DNA of 13,576 nucleotides, taken from positions 1 to 13,576 of the forward strand of contig JAHIOZ010000092.1 of the NCBI GenBank assembly GCA_018894995.1, given 5' to 3'. Made by a program: the position numbers and the translations under genes. This document shows positions 12,351 to 13,576 of the stretch, one piece after another. This DNA is from Patescibacteria group bacterium. GTDB taxonomy: Bacteria > Patescibacteriota > Minisyncoccia > Phycocordibacterales > UBA12079. Position 1 is the stretch's first letter. Each line of letters starts with the position of its first letter. The notes beneath the pieces were generated by a model. That model was not told where the DNA came from. It did not search any database and saw only the letters and a program-made list of their open reading frames with translations.

Positions 12351-12448
12351 AATAGTTGGTAGTTTGTAGTGAGTAGTATGAATTTTGCAAGCATTGTTTT
12401 AAATTATTCTAATATTTTTTGTAGGAATAATTTAAAATGGCAAAATTC
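12351..12448. repeat. TAGTT tract plus nested palindrome of the GAATTTTGC family
   Basis: AATAGTTGGTAGTTTGTAG and GTGAGTAGTATG (12351-12379) are degenerate units like those at 3521-3577. GAATTTTGC (12380-12388) then pairs with GCAAAATTC (12440-12448). Inside these arms lies a second perfect inverted repeat, TTTTAAATTATTC (12397-12409) and GAATAATTTAAAA (12425-12437). The usual 3-nt loop has thus been replaced by another palindrome. Confidence 0.75.
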
Positions 12449-12475
12449 GTTAAAGAATTGTCTCTTTTGAGTGGT

Positions 12476-12587
12476 TCGTCTCTGCGAGTCGTTTGACCGA
12501 AAAATTTTCAAGAAAAAATGAATGACTGGCTAGCCAGCCATTCATTTTTTCTTGAAAATTTTTCGGTCAAACGACATGGTAGTCCAG
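12476..12587 (+). repeat. Palindromic element with conserved ends and 42-bp arms
   Basis: It begins TCGTCTCTGCGAG (12476-12488) and ends CATGGTAGTCCAG (12575-12587), matching the ends of the alaS and murA-topA copies. The interior 12489-12574 is an inverted repeat with 42-nt arms and a 2-nt centre, with one mismatch (12525 against 12538). The core (TCGTTTGACCGAAAAA..., ACTGGCTAGCCAG) is unrelated to the other copies. It lies between the convergent topA and pilin-like genes. Confidence 0.9.
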
Positions 12588-12596
12588 AAAACAAAA

Positions 12597-12618
12597 AACT
12601 CTTCATTACTGAAGAGTT
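12597..12618 (-). terminator. Intrinsic terminator of the pilin-like cluster
   Basis: AACTCTTCA (12597-12605) and TGAAGAGTT (12610-12618) form a 9-bp stem with loop TTAC. On the minus strand it is followed by TTTTTGTTTT, and it lies about 35 nt after the stop of the last pilin-like gene. T-runs on both sides could make it bidirectional. Confidence 0.8.
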
Positions 12619-12652
12619 TTTTTGTTTGTAAACTTTATTGTGTTTTAAATTA

Positions 12653-12955
12653 TTATGCAAGGAAATTTACAATATTTAATATATTTAAATATTGTGTCTG
12701 AACTTCCGGAATGCTGAATGTATTCAAGAAAATATTTATTATTGCGACAACCGAAACCATAATAAACAAACCAACAATTCCCCATATCATATGTTTTTTA
12801 CCTTGTTCTTTATCAGCAACATCAGCTTTCCAAATAAATTCCACCAATCCCCAAATAAAAATAGTGGTAGCCAGAAGAAACATCAATCCTTCCAAAGGCG
12901 CAATGATAACCCTGTTCATATTTTGAATTAAAGTGATTACTTTATCAGACAACAT
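12653..12955 (-). CDS. Small pilin-like membrane protein, paralogue 1
   Basis: This 100-residue protein has two hydrophobic helices: about 15-42 (VIIAPLEGLMFLLATTIFIWG and beyond) and about 57-77 (MIWGIVGLFIMVSVVAIINIF). They are separated by a short charged loop (KADVADKEQGKKH), and a polar C terminus follows. It lacks a clear cleavable signal peptide. The MIWGI-GLFxMVS motif is shared with the next two genes upstream, so they are tandem paralogues. Patescibacteria commonly encode such proteins, and from memory they fall in VirB2/TrbC-type or type IV secretion pilin-like families; the function is not established here. It starts 10 nt after the stop of paralogue 2, so the two form an operon ending at the terminator 12597-12618. 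Confidence 0.75.
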   Translation of the reverse strand: MLSDKVITLIQNMNRVIIAPLEGLMFLLATTIFIWGLVEFIWKADVADKEQGKKHMIWGIVGLFIMVSVVAIINIFLNTFSIPEVQTQYLNILNIVNFLA

Positions 12956-12965
12956 AGAATTTCAA

Positions 12966-13325
12966 TTATATACTCGAAGGAATCTGTTCAATAGGATTTA
13001 CTATATTAATGTTTTCATCCAAACCAAGAGTGTCTCCCAAAAGGTTAACAAGCCCCCAGATTGAAACCATTACGAACAAACCGATAATTCCCCAAATCAT
13101 CATATCTTTTCCACTTTCTTTTTCTTCACCAACTTTCCAAATATACATAGCCAAACCATATAGGAAGAAAAGAACGGCTAAAGAAATAACAACGGGAACT
13201 AAAATATTAATAAGATCCGAAAAGATCCTAATTATTTTTCCCAAACCCTTTGATGTATCCGCTGCTGCAAAAGCAACTACCGGCAACAAAAACATAACAC
13301 CACTTGAAACAATATATTTTTTCAT
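12966..13325 (-). CDS. Small pilin-like membrane protein, paralogue 2
   Basis: This 119-residue protein begins with a cleavable-looking signal peptide (MKK, a hydrophobic core, then VVAFA-AAD, cut likely after residue 20 or 21). Two membrane helices follow, about 35-63 (LINILVPVVISLAVLFFLYG) and about 75-97 (MMIWGIIGLFVMVSIWGLV), separated by WKVGEEKESGKD. This signal-helix-charged-loop-helix design matches VirB2/TrbC-like pilins, which assemble by inner-membrane extraction. It is the first gene of the pair with 12653-12955. A pair of direct repeats lies upstream (13364-13399). No secretion ATPase or other pilus gene is within the window, so assembly into a filament is inference. Confidence 0.8.
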   Translation of the reverse strand: MKKYIVSSGVMFLLPVVAFAAADTSKGLGKIIRIFSDLINILVPVVISLAVLFFLYGLAMYIWKVGEEKESGKDMMIWGIIGLFVMVSIWGLVNLLGDTLGLDENINIVNPIEQIPSSI

Positions 13326-13363
13326 ATTATTAAATTTGATTACTAAATAAACTATTAATTACT

Positions 13364-13399
13364 AAAATGATACCATTTTATTTAATTAAAAACGATACC
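13364..13399. repeat. Direct repeat AAAAYGATACC upstream of pilin-like gene
   Basis: AAAATGATACC (13364-13374) and AAAACGATACC (13389-13399) differ at one base and are 25 bp apart, about 39-74 bp upstream of the paralogue 2 start. They may be regulator-binding sites. I see no convincing -10/-35 pair in the 13326-13453 gap. Confidence 0.35.
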
Positions 13400-13453
13400 T
13401 TTTGTGGATAATTTTAAATTTCTTAAAAAACCAGTTTTGTGACAAATTACTGA

Positions 13454-13576
13454 TTAAATCCAAATACCTTCTTCTTGTCGGGGAGCCACATCTTCAGAAA
13501 AAAAAGTTTCTTTTAAAATACCAACCAACCCCCAAAAGAAAACCATCACAAACAAAGCAATAACCCCCCAAAACAT
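13454..13576 (-). CDS. Small pilin-like membrane protein, paralogue 3, C-terminal part
   Basis: From the window edge the minus strand reads MFWGVIALFVMVFFWGLVGI, then LKETFFSEDVAPRQEEGIWI and a TAA at 13454-13456. The first segment matches the second membrane helix of the two neighbouring proteins (MIWGIIGLFVMVSIWGLV), so this is the 3' end of a third tandem paralogue. The ATG at 13576 is almost certainly internal, because the signal peptide, first helix and charged loop should lie upstream, outside the window. The acidic tail differs from those of the other paralogues. Confidence 0.75.
   Translation of the reverse strand: MFWGVIALFVMVFFWGLVGILKETFFSEDVAPRQEEGIWI

Noticed and set aside
888..13576. 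Alternative genetic code (UGA as Gly, as in Gracilibacteria/Absconditabacteria)
   Set aside because: All recognised proteins are full length with TAA/TAG stops under the standard code, and no conserved glycine position needs UGA readthrough.

Overview
The window looks like part of a chromosome from a Patescibacteria (Candidate Phyla Radiation) bacterium, probably a Parcubacteria-type lineage. This is inferred from the AT-rich sequence, the reduced housekeeping proteins (an alanyl-tRNA synthetase that ends after its editing domain, a short DNA polymerase III delta'-like subunit), the small pilin-like membrane proteins, the PilM-like/one-TM protein pair, and intergenic space crowded with palindromes. 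All genes fit the standard code, with no sign of UGA recoding. No transposase, integrase, phage gene or CRISPR array is visible.

Layout. 1-78: N-terminal fragment of an XRE-family HTH regulator (minus). 79-533: no gene, but a chain of palindromes carrying degenerate copies of the 3' end of the adjacent tRNA. 534-606: tRNA-Ala(TGC) (minus). 888-3498: a single-TM envelope protein preceded by a PilM/FtsA-like actin-fold ATPase (minus). 3729-5819: alaS (minus), with a repeat-derived in-frame insertion. 6091-6810: delta'-like clamp-loader subunit. 7011-8030: mreB. 8273-9568: murA. 9569-10028: divergent intergenic region. 10029-12281: topA (plus). 12653-13576: three paralogous small pilin-like membrane proteins (minus, the last partial). 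The genes cover translation (tRNA-Ala, AlaS), replication and topology (delta', TopA), cell wall and shape (MurA, MreB) and surface structures.

The most interesting layer is the non-coding one. (a) A palindromic element has conserved ends (TCGTCTYTGCGAG and CRTGGYARTCCAG) around a core that differs at each site. Two sites carry near-perfect inverted repeats with 36- and 42-bp arms; two short-core copies lie inside the alaS reading frame. (b) A second family, GACGAATTTTGC-loop-GCAAAATTCGTC, occurs about eight times, usually next to AT-rich TAGTT/CTAAA degenerate repeats, and also inside alaS. (c) Palindromes at the 3' ends of tRNA-Ala, mreB and topA copy the end of the gene itself into the opposite arm. 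(d) Good -10 boxes sit 6-10 nt before the start codons of five genes, suggesting widespread leaderless transcripts. The inserted alaS segment combines families (a), (b) and the AT-rich repeat, so it appears to be an intergenic repeat cluster that became protein coding.
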